Shown piece after piece: positions 39,816 to 48,025 of a stretch of DNA of 64,000 nucleotides. Origin of the DNA: Halobacillus litoralis (lineage in GTDB: Bacteria > Bacillota > Bacilli > Bacillales > Halobacillaceae); NCBI RefSeq assembly GCF_009856415.1, contig NZ_WMEZ01000002.1:744001-808000 (forward strand). Reading direction: 5' to 3'. A program made the translations under genes and the position numbers. The stretch's first letter is position 1, and each line of letters opens with the position of its first letter. The notes beneath the pieces were generated by a model, which was not told where the DNA came from, did no database searches, and saw nothing but the letters and a program-made list of their open reading frames with translations.

Positions 39816-40823
39816 ATGAACAAAGAAATTCAATTAGTTAAACGACCAGAAGCCGCTCCTACGCATGAACATATTAAAATCGCAGAAACGGAGCGTCCGG
39901 TCCCATCTCAAGGGGAAGTCCTCGTCAAACTGCTTTATGTTTCCGTCGATCCTTACATGAGAGGCCGCATGAGCGCCGCTAAATCGTATATCGCTCCTTT
40001 CCAATTGAACGAACCTATGGAAGGCGGGGTTGTTGGGGAAGTTGTGGAATCGAAAGCAGATGCTCTACAGGAAGGTGACATTGTCACAGGCATGCTCCCG
40101 TGGAAAGAGTATGCAGCAGCTCCAGCAGACACGCTCAGAAAAGTTGATCCAAGTCTTGGACCCGTCACTACATCTCTAGGAATCCTAGGTATGCCTGGAT
40201 TAACAGCATATTTCGGACTGATGGATATTGGACAGCCAAAAGAAGGCGAAACATTAGTCGTTTCAGGAGCTGCCGGAGCCGTTGGTTCTACTGTTGTACA
40301 AATAGGTAAAATATCAGGCTGTCATGTGGTCGGCATTGCCGGTTCAGATGAAAAGTTAGCCTACTTGAAAAATGAACTTGGCGTTGACGAAGTCATCAAC
40401 TACAAAACTGAAAGCGTGCCTGACCGTCTGGAAGAAGCTTGTCCAAATGGCGTAGACATCTATTTTGATAATGTCGGAGGCGATATTTCAGATGCTGTCT
40501 ATCCATTGTTGAACAAATTCGCGCGCATCGCCCAGTGCGGAGCCATCGCATCCTACAACGTCCCGAACGATCAAGGACCACGGATGCAGATGCATTTAAT
40601 TAAATCCAGCGCCCTCATCAAAGGGTTCACAGTCGGAGATTATCAGGACCAATTTAAGGAAGGCTTTTCCCACTTAGCTCAATGGCTACAGGAAGGCCGT
40701 TTGAAATATGAAGAAACGATCACAGAAGGATTTGAAAATATTCCAGATGCATTCTTCGGGTTATTTGAAGGAGCGAACCTAGGTAAACAACTTGTCAAAG
40801 TTGCAGAACCCTCTCAAAAGTAA
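39816..40823 (+). CDS. yfmJ: NADP-dependent oxidoreductase, YfmJ-like (zinc-free MDR)
   Basis: 335 residues from the ATG at 39816 behind AAGGAGAG. Leukotriene-B4-dehydrogenase/YfmJ group: VSVDPYMRGRM near the start, GMPGLTAYFGLMDIGQPKEG, Rossmann motif SGAAGAVGSTVVQIG, and YFDNVGG. No zinc-binding cysteines. It reduces carbon-carbon double bonds of enones with NADPH. Single gene with a strong terminator shared with the convergent RsbR-like gene. Confidence 0.88.
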   Translation: MNKEIQLVKRPEAAPTHEHIKIAETERPVPSQGEVLVKLLYVSVDPYMRGRMSAAKSYIAPFQLNEPMEGGVVGEVVESKADALQEGDIVTGMLPWKEYAAAPADTLRKVDPSLGPVTTSLGILGMPGLTAYFGLMDIGQPKEGETLVVSGAAGAVGSTVVQIGKISGCHVVGIAGSDEKLAYLKNELGVDEVINYKTESVPDRLEEACPNGVDIYFDNVGGDISDAVYPLLNKFARIAQCGAIASYNVPNDQGPRMQMHLIKSSALIKGFTVGDYQDQFKEGFSHLAQWLQEGRLKYEETITEGFENIPDAFFGLFEGANLGKQLVKVAEPSQK

Positions 40824-40843
40824 TAGCCGATAAAAATCAAAAT

Positions 40844-40880
40844 AAAAAGGACGGGGAAACGTGATTTCCCCGTCCTTTTT
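40844..40880. terminator. Bidirectional terminator, yfmJ/RsbR-like gene
   Basis: Sixteen-base perfect stem AAAAAGGACGGGGAAA / TTTCCCCGTCCTTTTT, five-base loop. Confidence 0.93.
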
Positions 40881-40888
40881 CAATTATA

Positions 40889-41713
40889 TTAAGACTCACC
40901 ATGATGAATGTAAATGCCGATCTCTTCTAAAGCCTGATGCAAACCTGCCTTCGTATGTACGTGAGTGAAATCGACACCCATATCTACAAGAGATTTTGCT
41001 GTTTCCGGCCTTAATCCTGTTAAAGTCGCATGAACACCAACAAGTTCAAGGGCATGAACAACCTGATAAATGTAGTTAGCGATGAGCGTGTCAATCACCG
41101 GAACACCGGATACATCAATAAAAATGTAATCCAATTCGAATTCCGAACTCTTATTCAATGAGGTTTCCATGATTAATTGGGCTCGATTGGTATCCACTTC
41201 TCCGATTAATGGAAGCACAGCCACTCCCTTTGTGATTGGTACAACGGGCACAGACAGTTCAGCCATCCGCATTTCCTTTCTTTCCCATTCCAAGCGGATA
41301 TTTCTGGAGTACGTTTGACTGAAGTGTTTCGTAATTTCGTCTAATACTTCATTAATGGTTTTGCAGATGTGGACAACCGTGGAAGAAGAAAATTGATCGT
41401 TGGATAATTCTTCAGAAAATATCCCCCAAATCGCTCGACGAACAAAGTTCATCGTTCGAAGGGATTGATCCAGCTCGACTTCCGCCTCTACCTTCTGCTC
41501 CCCTTCACGATCTGCCCACATTTCAATGTGATGCATGGAAGAAGGACCATCCCCCGTAATCACTTCACCAATATAGGAGAAAAGCTCTTCCCAATTCGCT
41601 GTTCGGATGGTAGCAGATCCAAACTCCTCTGTTTTTAATTCTCGCACTCGATTAGCTAGGTTGTCCGAGTTTTTTGCGATCTTTTCGCCGATATATGTAA
41701 TTTCTTCTCTCAT
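40889..41713 (-). CDS. RsbR-family stressosome protein with STAS domain
   Basis: 274 residues: N-terminal helical sensor domain (about 1-150) of the globin-like RsbR type, and a C-terminal STAS domain (about 155-270) with VLPLIGEVDTNRAQ and FIDVSGVPVIDT. These two stretches hold the positions phosphorylated by RsbT in RsbRA (Thr171 and Thr205); the first keeps Thr, the second has Ser. Such paralogues join the stressosome, the complex that starts sigma-B activation. No rsbS, rsbT or sigB gene is near, so this is a dispersed paralogue like YojH or YqhA. Confidence 0.82.
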   Translation of the reverse strand: MREEITYIGEKIAKNSDNLANRVRELKTEEFGSATIRTANWEELFSYIGEVITGDGPSSMHHIEMWADREGEQKVEAEVELDQSLRTMNFVRRAIWGIFSEELSNDQFSSSTVVHICKTINEVLDEITKHFSQTYSRNIRLEWERKEMRMAELSVPVVPITKGVAVLPLIGEVDTNRAQLIMETSLNKSSEFELDYIFIDVSGVPVIDTLIANYIYQVVHALELVGVHATLTGLRPETAKSLVDMGVDFTHVHTKAGLHQALEEIGIYIHHGES

Positions 41714-41824
41714 CTTGGAAACCCCTCAACTCATATTATTATCCAATAATAATGTAACACAGAACACTAGATAAAACGAACGTCCTCCGGTATGATAAAG
41801 GAAGTTTACGCATAGGAGGACACT

Positions 41825-41986
41825 ATGAATAAAGTATCGTTCGTCTTGTTTCTGATTTTATGTTTATTGTTTCTTTCTCATGGTCTTTATCAAGGGGTTG
41901 CCAATGACCAGTGGACATCCCTAACCTTCGCCATCACCGTTATCGCCCTCGGTTCATACAGCATGTTGAGAAAAAAACAAAAATAA
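41825..41986 (+). CDS. Small two-helix membrane protein, 53 residues
   Basis: ATG at 41825 with AGGAGG five bases upstream. Two hydrophobic helices (VSFVLFLILCLLFLSHGLY and LTFAITVIALGSYSML) joined by a short polar loop QGVANDQWTS, ending RKKQK. The tail places the C-terminus inside by the positive-inside rule. Family not recognized. It faces fold-back repeat C, which starts 14 bp after its stop codon. Confidence 0.65.
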   Translation: MNKVSFVLFLILCLLFLSHGLYQGVANDQWTSLTFAITVIALGSYSMLRKKQK

Positions 41987-42000
41987 TTCTTCCCCACAAT

Positions 42001-42238
42001 AGCTCCCGCTTGTTGAAGACTCAGTTTCGAGATCACCGGGATTCGTTTTCCAGATTGAGCATAAGGGGTGGTTGGGAAGCTACTCGCTTTCCTGCGGGAA
42101 AAGAGTGCTAGATGAGACCCCGCAAGGCGTCAGCCTGAGGAGGATTATCGCGCTCCCGCGGAAAGCGAGCTATTCCCCGTAGCCCCTATCCACTCAATAA
42201 AAATCTCGAAACTGAGTCTTCCACAATCCTGCCATTTA
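42001..42238 (+). repeat. Fold-back repeat element, copy C (238-bp deletion derivative)
   Basis: Both ends are intact (GAAGACTCAGTTTCGAGA at the left; TCTCGAAACTGAGTCTTCC at the right, a perfect inverse of 18 bases), but the body is one hybrid hairpin. The outer left arm (GGGGTGGTTGGGAAGC) runs to CCTGCGGGA and then switches to the right arm's AAAGAGTGCT...GAGACCCCGC. CCTGCGGGA occurs in both arms, so recombination there removed the middle, giving a MITE-like unit. It lies between convergent genes and is followed by a separate terminator. Confidence 0.85.
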
Positions 42239-42245
42239 CCATAAT

Positions 42246-42271
42246 AAAAACCCTCGTTGATGAGGGTTTTT
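42246..42271. terminator. Terminator of DCC-family gene
   Basis: Stem AAAAACCCTC / GAGGGTTTTT, six-base loop, immediately at the stop codon of the minus-strand gene. Confidence 0.85.
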
Positions 42272-42641
42272 ATGCGTATCTAGGAAGGTCGTAGCGGCCG
42301 AACCATTGGTGTCTGTGATCAGAAAACCAGCGGTATAACGGAGAACCAATCCGGTCAACTCCCGGAAAGGAAAGAAGAATGCCGATCACAGTGAATAAAG
42401 GCAAAGAAAGAAGCAGTTTCCGAATGGTTTCAAAACCTTGTTTCACTTCTCCTTCTTTTGTCAGCATATGAATCTCATCCAGCGTATTGCGCCCTTCCAA
42501 GTAAGGATACTTCCCCGTCCCTTCTGTTTCCTGGACAGCTACCCATTTAATCTGATGAAGGAAGTCAAACGTTCGGAACGTTTTCTTCACATAAAAACAA
42601 AACGGACACTGTGCGTCATAAAAAACGATATGTTTTTTCAT
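42270..42641 (-). CDS. DCC-family thiol-disulfide oxidoreductase-like protein (DUF393)
   Basis: 123 residues from the ATG at 42641 with AAAGGAG eleven bases upstream. The opening IVFYDAQCPFCFYV gives the family's D-x-x-C-P-F-C motif, a thioredoxin-like active site; the tail ends with YRWFSDHRHQWFGRYD, the family's usual closing helix. Probable membrane-associated disulfide reductase; substrate unknown. It is 21 bp after pabBC and may be the last gene of the pab transcript. Confidence 0.82.
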   Translation of the reverse strand: MKKHIVFYDAQCPFCFYVKKTFRTFDFLHQIKWVAVQETEGTGKYPYLEGRNTLDEIHMLTKEGEVKQGFETIRKLLLSLPLFTVIGILLSFPGVDRIGSPLYRWFSDHRHQWFGRYDLPRYA

Positions 42642-42662
42642 AAAACCAAACACTCCTTTGAA

Positions 42663-44408
42663 TTATTGAGCGTTCTCTTGTAGTTCAACCTTCACCCAGC
42701 CTCTAACTGCGTTAATCATCCATATTTCATCGAACTTGTGGATATCCTCTTTATAGAGAATCTTTTCTTTCAGTTTTCCACATCTTAATAAGTTTTTCCT
42801 ATACGTTCCTGCTAGTAATCCACATTCAACAGGAGGGGTGTAGTATTGATCTTCGATGTTAACGACGAGATTAGCTATTGTGAATTCCGTCAATTCACCT
42901 CTTCGATTCCATAGCAACGTCGCTTCCGCTTCATCGGATTGATGACGATGATAGACATCACGATGAGTCGTTTTGTGATACAGAAAAGGATTCTCTTCAT
43001 TTATAGGATCTTTAGATAAAATCCCGGTTACACATGAAACGGGTGGTTGTACACCATAGACTTCTATATCAGCTTTCCCTTCTTCGTCAACGAGCATGCG
43101 AGTTTTATAGAGACCATTTGGATATGCGTTAGCTATTAGAGAACATTTCTTTTCTAAATCACTTCTTTTAATGGGATAGGCAAAATACGAAGCCGATGCC
43201 ATCATTCGGTCCAGGTGGTCGCCAAGTAAGTCAATCGATCCATTTTCCAACTTCATCGTCTCCAAAAGTTGAAATCTTGGTCGATCTTCTGTGAGGAGAC
43301 GCGCCTTCGTCTGCAATTCCTCAAACTCTCCTTCAGAAGTAGAGTCCCACGTAATGCCCCCGCCTGTACCATAAACGGCTTTTCCTTGTTTTTGATCAAT
43401 CATGACCGTACGAATAGGGACATTGAAAATAGCTTCTTTGGCTGGCGTCATATAACCGATGGCTCCGCAATACACTTCACGAGGGGAGTCTTCCAGCCTT
43501 TGAATATATTCCATGGTCCTTACTTTGGGAGCTCCCGTAATCGACCCACACGGGAACAGCGCTTGAAATAATTCGTACATCGTGTAATTTCCAGGTAAAC
43601 GTCCTTCCACAGTCGAAGTCATCTGATGGACCGTTGGATAGGTTTCCACTTCAAAGAGATTAGGGACATGGACACTGCCAGGTACAGCGATTCTACCTAA
43701 ATCATTTCTCAACAAATCAACAATCATAAGGTTCTCGGAGCGTTCCTTTTCTGATGACTGAAGATGCCGGCGCAAGGATTCATCCTCTTTTCCATTACGC
43801 CCTCTTGCTGCTGTGCCTTTCATCGGCTTTGTTTTCAATTGGTTTCCATCCACTCGGAAAAACAATTCCGGAGAAGCAGAAAGAATCCGCCTCTCCCCCA
43901 TGTTCAAGTAGGCACTATAGGAGGACTGCTGATTCCTCACAAGTTTTCTATAAAAAGTGTAATCATCCCCAGTGAAAGAGGCCTCCAATCTGGTTGTAAA
44001 GTTCACCTGATACGTATCGCCTCGTTCAATCCCCGCTTTCACTTCTTCTATTCCTTTTTGATAGGAAGCATAATCCCCACGCAACTTCCAGTTGGATACT
44101 TGAAAAGGCGCAGAATCTGCCTGCTGCTGACCGGTTTCACATCCATCGAACACTCCCAACCACACAAGCGGCCATTCAGGGTGAGGGTGAACGTGGAGGG
44201 CTTGATCAAAAGCTGGGGCAGCTTCATAGGAAACATAACCAGCTACATAGTACCCCTCTTCAAGCCTTTCTTCCACTCGCTTGAAGACTGCTTTCACCTC
44301 GTTCACATCATCGGTAGTGAGAATCTCAACAGGGTGTTGAAACACTTTAGGGTCCGGGTCTCCTTGAGCATTTGTGAATTCAAATTGTAAAAAAGGGGAG
44401 GTTGTCAT
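42663..44408 (-). CDS. pabB: Fused aminodeoxychorismate synthase component I and lyase (PabB-PabC)
   Basis: 581 residues. 1-370 is a chorismate-binding (PabB/TrpE) domain with KPMKGTAARG, the SLRRHLQSSEKERSENLMIVDLLRND region, and GSITGAPKVRTMEYI and YCGAIGY near its end. About 375-575 is a PLP class IV domain with FLYHKTTHRD (Lys for PLP) and LTEFTIANL, like 4-amino-4-deoxychorismate lyase. Together they turn chorismate into p-aminobenzoate for folate, using ammonia from PabA. The start overlaps the pabA stop by four bases (ATGA). Confidence 0.9.
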   Translation of the reverse strand: MTTSPFLQFEFTNAQGDPDPKVFQHPVEILTTDDVNEVKAVFKRVEERLEEGYYVAGYVSYEAAPAFDQALHVHPHPEWPLVWLGVFDGCETGQQQADSAPFQVSNWKLRGDYASYQKGIEEVKAGIERGDTYQVNFTTRLEASFTGDDYTFYRKLVRNQQSSYSAYLNMGERRILSASPELFFRVDGNQLKTKPMKGTAARGRNGKEDESLRRHLQSSEKERSENLMIVDLLRNDLGRIAVPGSVHVPNLFEVETYPTVHQMTSTVEGRLPGNYTMYELFQALFPCGSITGAPKVRTMEYIQRLEDSPREVYCGAIGYMTPAKEAIFNVPIRTVMIDQKQGKAVYGTGGGITWDSTSEGEFEELQTKARLLTEDRPRFQLLETMKLENGSIDLLGDHLDRMMASASYFAYPIKRSDLEKKCSLIANAYPNGLYKTRMLVDEEGKADIEVYGVQPPVSCVTGILSKDPINEENPFLYHKTTHRDVYHRHQSDEAEATLLWNRRGELTEFTIANLVVNIEDQYYTPPVECGLLAGTYRKNLLRCGKLKEKILYKEDIHKFDEIWMINAVRGWVKVELQENAQ

Positions 44409-45010
44409 ACGCCCACTTCCTCTCTTCTGCTTGCTTTACAGCGAACAGCCCGGTTATAAAAGTTTTGAAGCAGATCATACCCGTGTTCCGTCAATATGGA
44501 CTCCGGATGGAATTGGATACCTTCCATCATCTTATTCCGGTGGCGTACACCCATAATGACCCCATCTTCAGAAAGGGCCGTTACTTCAAGCTCTTCCGGC
44601 AATGAAGGTAAATCTGCCTGCAGAGAGTGGTAACGGGTGACTCGGAATGATCCGGGGAGCTTGCGAAACAGGGTCCGGCCATCATTCGTAATTGTCGTGA
44701 CTTTCCCGTGCATCGGTTGATTTCCTTTGACGACGATTCCACCAAAATGTTCAACCATCAGTTGGTGGCCCAGACAGATGCCTAATAAGGGAATTTCTCC
44801 CCCAAAATGGTCCAGGACATCCTTGCAAATCCCTGATTCTTCCGGCCTCCCCGGTCCTGGGGAAAGAACAATAAGACTCGGTTCGAGCGAACGGATCTCT
44901 TCAATCTGCCATTCGTCGTTTCGTTTTACGACGACTTCCGAATCCATCTGTTTGAAGTATTGAGCTAAATTATATGTGAATGAATCATAGTTATCGATGA
45001 TTATGATCAT
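44405..45010 (-). CDS. pabA: PabA glutamine amidotransferase subunit
   Basis: 201 residues from the ATG at 45010 with AAAGGTG nine bases upstream. Class I amidotransferase: DNYDSFTYNL at the start, SPGPGRPEESG, nucleophile Cys in GICLGHQ, and His-x-Glu in IQFHPES. It supplies ammonia to PabB; in Bacillus the same subunit often also serves TrpE. First gene of the pabA-pabBC unit, which is separate from other folate genes here. Confidence 0.92.
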   Translation of the reverse strand: MIIIIDNYDSFTYNLAQYFKQMDSEVVVKRNDEWQIEEIRSLEPSLIVLSPGPGRPEESGICKDVLDHFGGEIPLLGICLGHQLMVEHFGGIVVKGNQPMHGKVTTITNDGRTLFRKLPGSFRVTRYHSLQADLPSLPEELEVTALSEDGVIMGVRHRNKMMEGIQFHPESILTEHGYDLLQNFYNRAVRCKASRREEVGV

Positions 45011-45188
45011 AGTTGCGGACACCTTTCATCCTTGATATATGTCTATTATACTACCGCCTGCTACGTTTTCCATAGAAGATAAGAATGGAAAGTCATCACT
45101 TTGTAGTGCTTCAAAGGAAAAAAGCATCGAAAATATCAGTCTCATATATTAGAATATATAGAAAGATATCGTCGTTAGGGTGACTGTC

Positions 45189-46544
45189 ATGAAATCAGAA
45201 TTGCTAAAGTCGAAGAGTATATGGATTAAAATCGTTCTCATATTGATTGGCATGACGATGCCACTCTGGCTAAGTGTTGAGAGATCAGGCCTTGCAGCTA
45301 TAATCGAAAGGCTTCAGACTGCTCCATCAGGGTCCACACTGATGATGGCTGCGTTCGGACTCGTCATGTTAAACACTGTGCGAGCCCTCCCCCATTACAT
45401 TGGTGCTCTTCTGCTCGGAGATGAACTTGGAGTAAGGTTGAATCGGCCTTGGTTGAAAGTTGCCGTCCCTGTAATAATCATCCCGTTGGTTTACGCCATG
45501 ATTAACGGGTACAATTCAATCAACTATCATTTCGGAGGCCCGGCCATTTTTCTTTTATTATCGATCGCCGTTCTTCATTTTTTAGGAAATGGTCAATTAC
45601 GCCCGGTTTTCAAAGCTTTCATTCTCGCCCAATTGCTATTCGGTTTCCAGTGGTTGGATACAGTACTTTTCCTAAGCGCTTTCGGATTCGGTGGCGGGGA
45701 AATTTCTATGGAAGTGAAAAGAACGGCCGCGGAGTTAGGGTTCGGAAGCACCTTGAGTTTTTACAGCCTCGTCTTTTTTGCTGTATTCATCGTAAATGCT
45801 ACTTTCCTTGCCGTGTACTTAACTGTTGCTGAACAAAAAGCGAAAATGAGACAGGACTTGGACATCGCACGGCTGGACATGGTAGAGTCACGCTCTGGGA
45901 GAGAAGCGTTACATCTCGTCCATGACCTGAAAACTCCATTGTCCCTGATGGAGGGGCTGAACAGTCTTATTCAAATGAAAACAAAGGATGACGAAATCCT
46001 TCAATACACCAACAAAATCTCCTCGTCCATTCAGGCGACCAGCGATATGGTTTCTGAAATCTTGTATCACGAGAAGAAAAATTGGTGCACATTGAAAACG
46101 TTCATCGAATATGTACGCGCGAATAAACTATCGGACTCAGCAACCATCTATGCGTTCGATCTAGACGCCGATGAAAATATTGAAATCTATATTAATAAAA
46201 TTAGAATGACACGAGCGCTTGTCAACTTGATTGATAATGCCAGTGATGCGGTGGAAGGAAAAAAAGACGCTAAAGTAACCATTGCTACAAAAGTGGAACA
46301 ATCAGGCATTCTCATTGGTGTAAAAGACAACGGCCATGGCATCAGCCAATCCAATATCAATAAAATCTGGAATGCAGGATACAGTACGAAATCCCATCCT
46401 GGTGTTGGGCTGACATTCGTTAAAAATGTCGTCAAAGAGCATGGTGCGGAGCTATCTATTGAAAGCGAACAAGGAGTCGGAACGACATTCTGGATCCATT
46501 TACCGAAGGAGAGAGTACAAGATGAAAATATTGATCATGGATAA
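45189..46544 (+). CDS. Six-helix sensor histidine kinase
   Basis: 451 residues from the ATG at 45189 (TAGGGTG upstream). Six membrane helices cover residues 10-215 with little extracellular sequence, which points to sensing within the membrane. The phospho-acceptor is in LHLVHDLKTPLS, the N box is LVNLIDNASDAV, and G boxes are DNGHGIS and GVGLTFVKN. It overlaps the response regulator gene by 23 bases. The stimulus is unknown; the layout resembles intramembrane-sensing kinases such as GlnK/YcbA. Confidence 0.85.
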   Translation: MKSELLKSKSIWIKIVLILIGMTMPLWLSVERSGLAAIIERLQTAPSGSTLMMAAFGLVMLNTVRALPHYIGALLLGDELGVRLNRPWLKVAVPVIIIPLVYAMINGYNSINYHFGGPAIFLLLSIAVLHFLGNGQLRPVFKAFILAQLLFGFQWLDTVLFLSAFGFGGGEISMEVKRTAAELGFGSTLSFYSLVFFAVFIVNATFLAVYLTVAEQKAKMRQDLDIARLDMVESRSGREALHLVHDLKTPLSLMEGLNSLIQMKTKDDEILQYTNKISSSIQATSDMVSEILYHEKKNWCTLKTFIEYVRANKLSDSATIYAFDLDADENIEIYINKIRMTRALVNLIDNASDAVEGKKDAKVTIATKVEQSGILIGVKDNGHGISQSNINKIWNAGYSTKSHPGVGLTFVKNVVKEHGAELSIESEQGVGTTFWIHLPKERVQDENIDHG

Positions 46545-47142
46545 TGACGAATCCTTACGTTACATGCTGACAGAGTTTTGTAAACATGCCGGGTGGGAAT
46601 CGGAAACGGCAGTGAACGGTCGCGAAGGTGTTGATATGTTCTTAAAAGGAACGTATGACGTCATCCTGGTCGATTATCACATGCCCGAAATGGATGGCCT
46701 TCAAACGGTCAGGGAAATCCGTAAACACAATACCGTCGTCCCTATTCTCGTGCTGACAGTTGACGAACGGCAGGAAGTGGCGGATCGCTTCCTGGAAGAA
46801 GGCGCCACCGACTTTGCCTTAAAACCAGTAAAAGCCCCCGACCTCATTTCCAGAATCAAGCTGCATGCACAAATTGCTAATATGAAAAACAAGAAGGATG
46901 ACGATGATGATGTATTCACCGCCAAAGGAATCAGTAAAGGAACATTAAGTTCCATTTCCAACTACTTGCAGGAAAATCGTGATGCCTATCCTGTGGACGT
47001 CATCTCAAAAGACATCGGCCTTGCCTACCCGACCGTATACCGATACCTCATGCATTTACTAGAGGAAGGCAAAGTCAAGCAAGTGGTCAGCCATCAGAGA
47101 ATCGGCCGACCAAAAAAGCTTTACAAGTGGTATGCCCATTAA
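46522..47142 (+). CDS. CitB/DcuR-family response regulator
   Basis: 206 residues from the ATG at 46522 behind GGAGAG inside the kinase gene. Receiver domain with acidic pocket DNDE, phospho-acceptor in VILVDYHMPEMDG and the switch Lys in ALKPVKAP. After a polyacidic linker (KKDDDDDV) comes the winged helix of CitB-type regulators (VISKDIGLAYPTVYRYL, ending IGRPKKLYKW). Its targets probably include nearby genes; the BI-1 family gene starts 60 bp downstream. Confidence 0.87.
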   Translation: MKILIMDNDESLRYMLTEFCKHAGWESETAVNGREGVDMFLKGTYDVILVDYHMPEMDGLQTVREIRKHNTVVPILVLTVDERQEVADRFLEEGATDFALKPVKAPDLISRIKLHAQIANMKNKKDDDDDVFTAKGISKGTLSSISNYLQENRDAYPVDVISKDIGLAYPTVYRYLMHLLEEGKVKQVVSHQRIGRPKKLYKWYAH

Positions 47143-47202
47143 GTGTCTCTCATGTTCAGGAAGGGTATACCACATAGAGATGCATAGAGAAGGAGTGGTC
47201 AA

Positions 47203-47925
47203 ATGAGATCGGGAAACCCCGTTTTAAAAGATGATATATTTCAGCGTTCTGCAGCATCTGGAAAGACGATGACCTTGGGCGGTACGACAGCAAAAATAAC
47301 CCTTCTGTTTTTATTTTTATTAGGAACAGCGGCGTACACATGGTACCAATACTCACTGGGAGTCGATGTGACGCTCATGATGATCATCGGTGCCATTGGA
47401 GGACTTATCTTTGCTTTGATTACTGCCTTCTTTCCTAAAGCTGCGCCAGTAACTGCACCGATATACGCGGCACTCGAAGGTTTTTTCATCGGCGGCATAT
47501 CCGCCTTCGTCGAGGGAGCTTATTCCGGAATTGTCATTCAAGCGGTCAGCTTAACACTCGCCGTTATGGGAGCTTTATTGATCCTTTATGCAACAAGAGT
47601 CATTAAGGTCACAAGAAACTTTCGACTGATGGTTGTTTCTGCTACTTTAGGAATTTTCCTCGTCTATCTTGTGAACTTTATCTTAAACTTTTTCGGTATG
47701 ACCGTTCCCTATCTCCATTCCAGTGGACCTATAGGGATCGGAATCAGCCTCATCATTGTGGCGATTGCTGCCTTGAACCTCGTTCTCGACTTTGACTTCA
47801 TTGAAAAAGGCGTGAACCGCGGTGCACCTAAACACATGGAATGGTACGGAGCTTTCGGCTTAATCGTAACCCTCGTCTGGTTATACATCGAAATTCTCCG
47901 CCTTCTTCAAAAGCTCAGACGCTAG
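47203..47925 (+). CDS. Bax inhibitor-1/YccA family membrane protein
   Basis: 240 residues, seven hydrophobic helices after a polar N-terminus (MRSGNPVLKDDIF, typical of the BaxI_1 subfamily). The last loop carries EKGVNRGAPKHMEWYGAFGL, a well-conserved segment. Family members conduct or leak calcium and affect membrane-protein turnover; the role here is unknown. AAGGAG precedes the ATG. It follows the two-component genes, and a terminator ends the group at 47932. Confidence 0.85.
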   Translation: MRSGNPVLKDDIFQRSAASGKTMTLGGTTAKITLLFLFLLGTAAYTWYQYSLGVDVTLMMIIGAIGGLIFALITAFFPKAAPVTAPIYAALEGFFIGGISAFVEGAYSGIVIQAVSLTLAVMGALLILYATRVIKVTRNFRLMVVSATLGIFLVYLVNFILNFFGMTVPYLHSSGPIGIGISLIIVAIAALNLVLDFDFIEKGVNRGAPKHMEWYGAFGLIVTLVWLYIEILRLLQKLRR

Positions 47926-47931
47926 ACGCTT

Positions 47932-47973
47932 AAAAAGAGAGTGACCCCCTGACACAGGAGGCCACTCTCTTTT
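47932..47973 (+). terminator. Terminator after BI-1 family gene
   Basis: Stem AAAAGAGAGTG / CACTCTCTTTT with a central CC..GG pairing. Confidence 0.85.
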
Positions 47974-48025
47974 CTTTCTCTATTCAAACTCCTTATGCCG
48001 AAGACTCCGCTCAAAGATGAATCCT

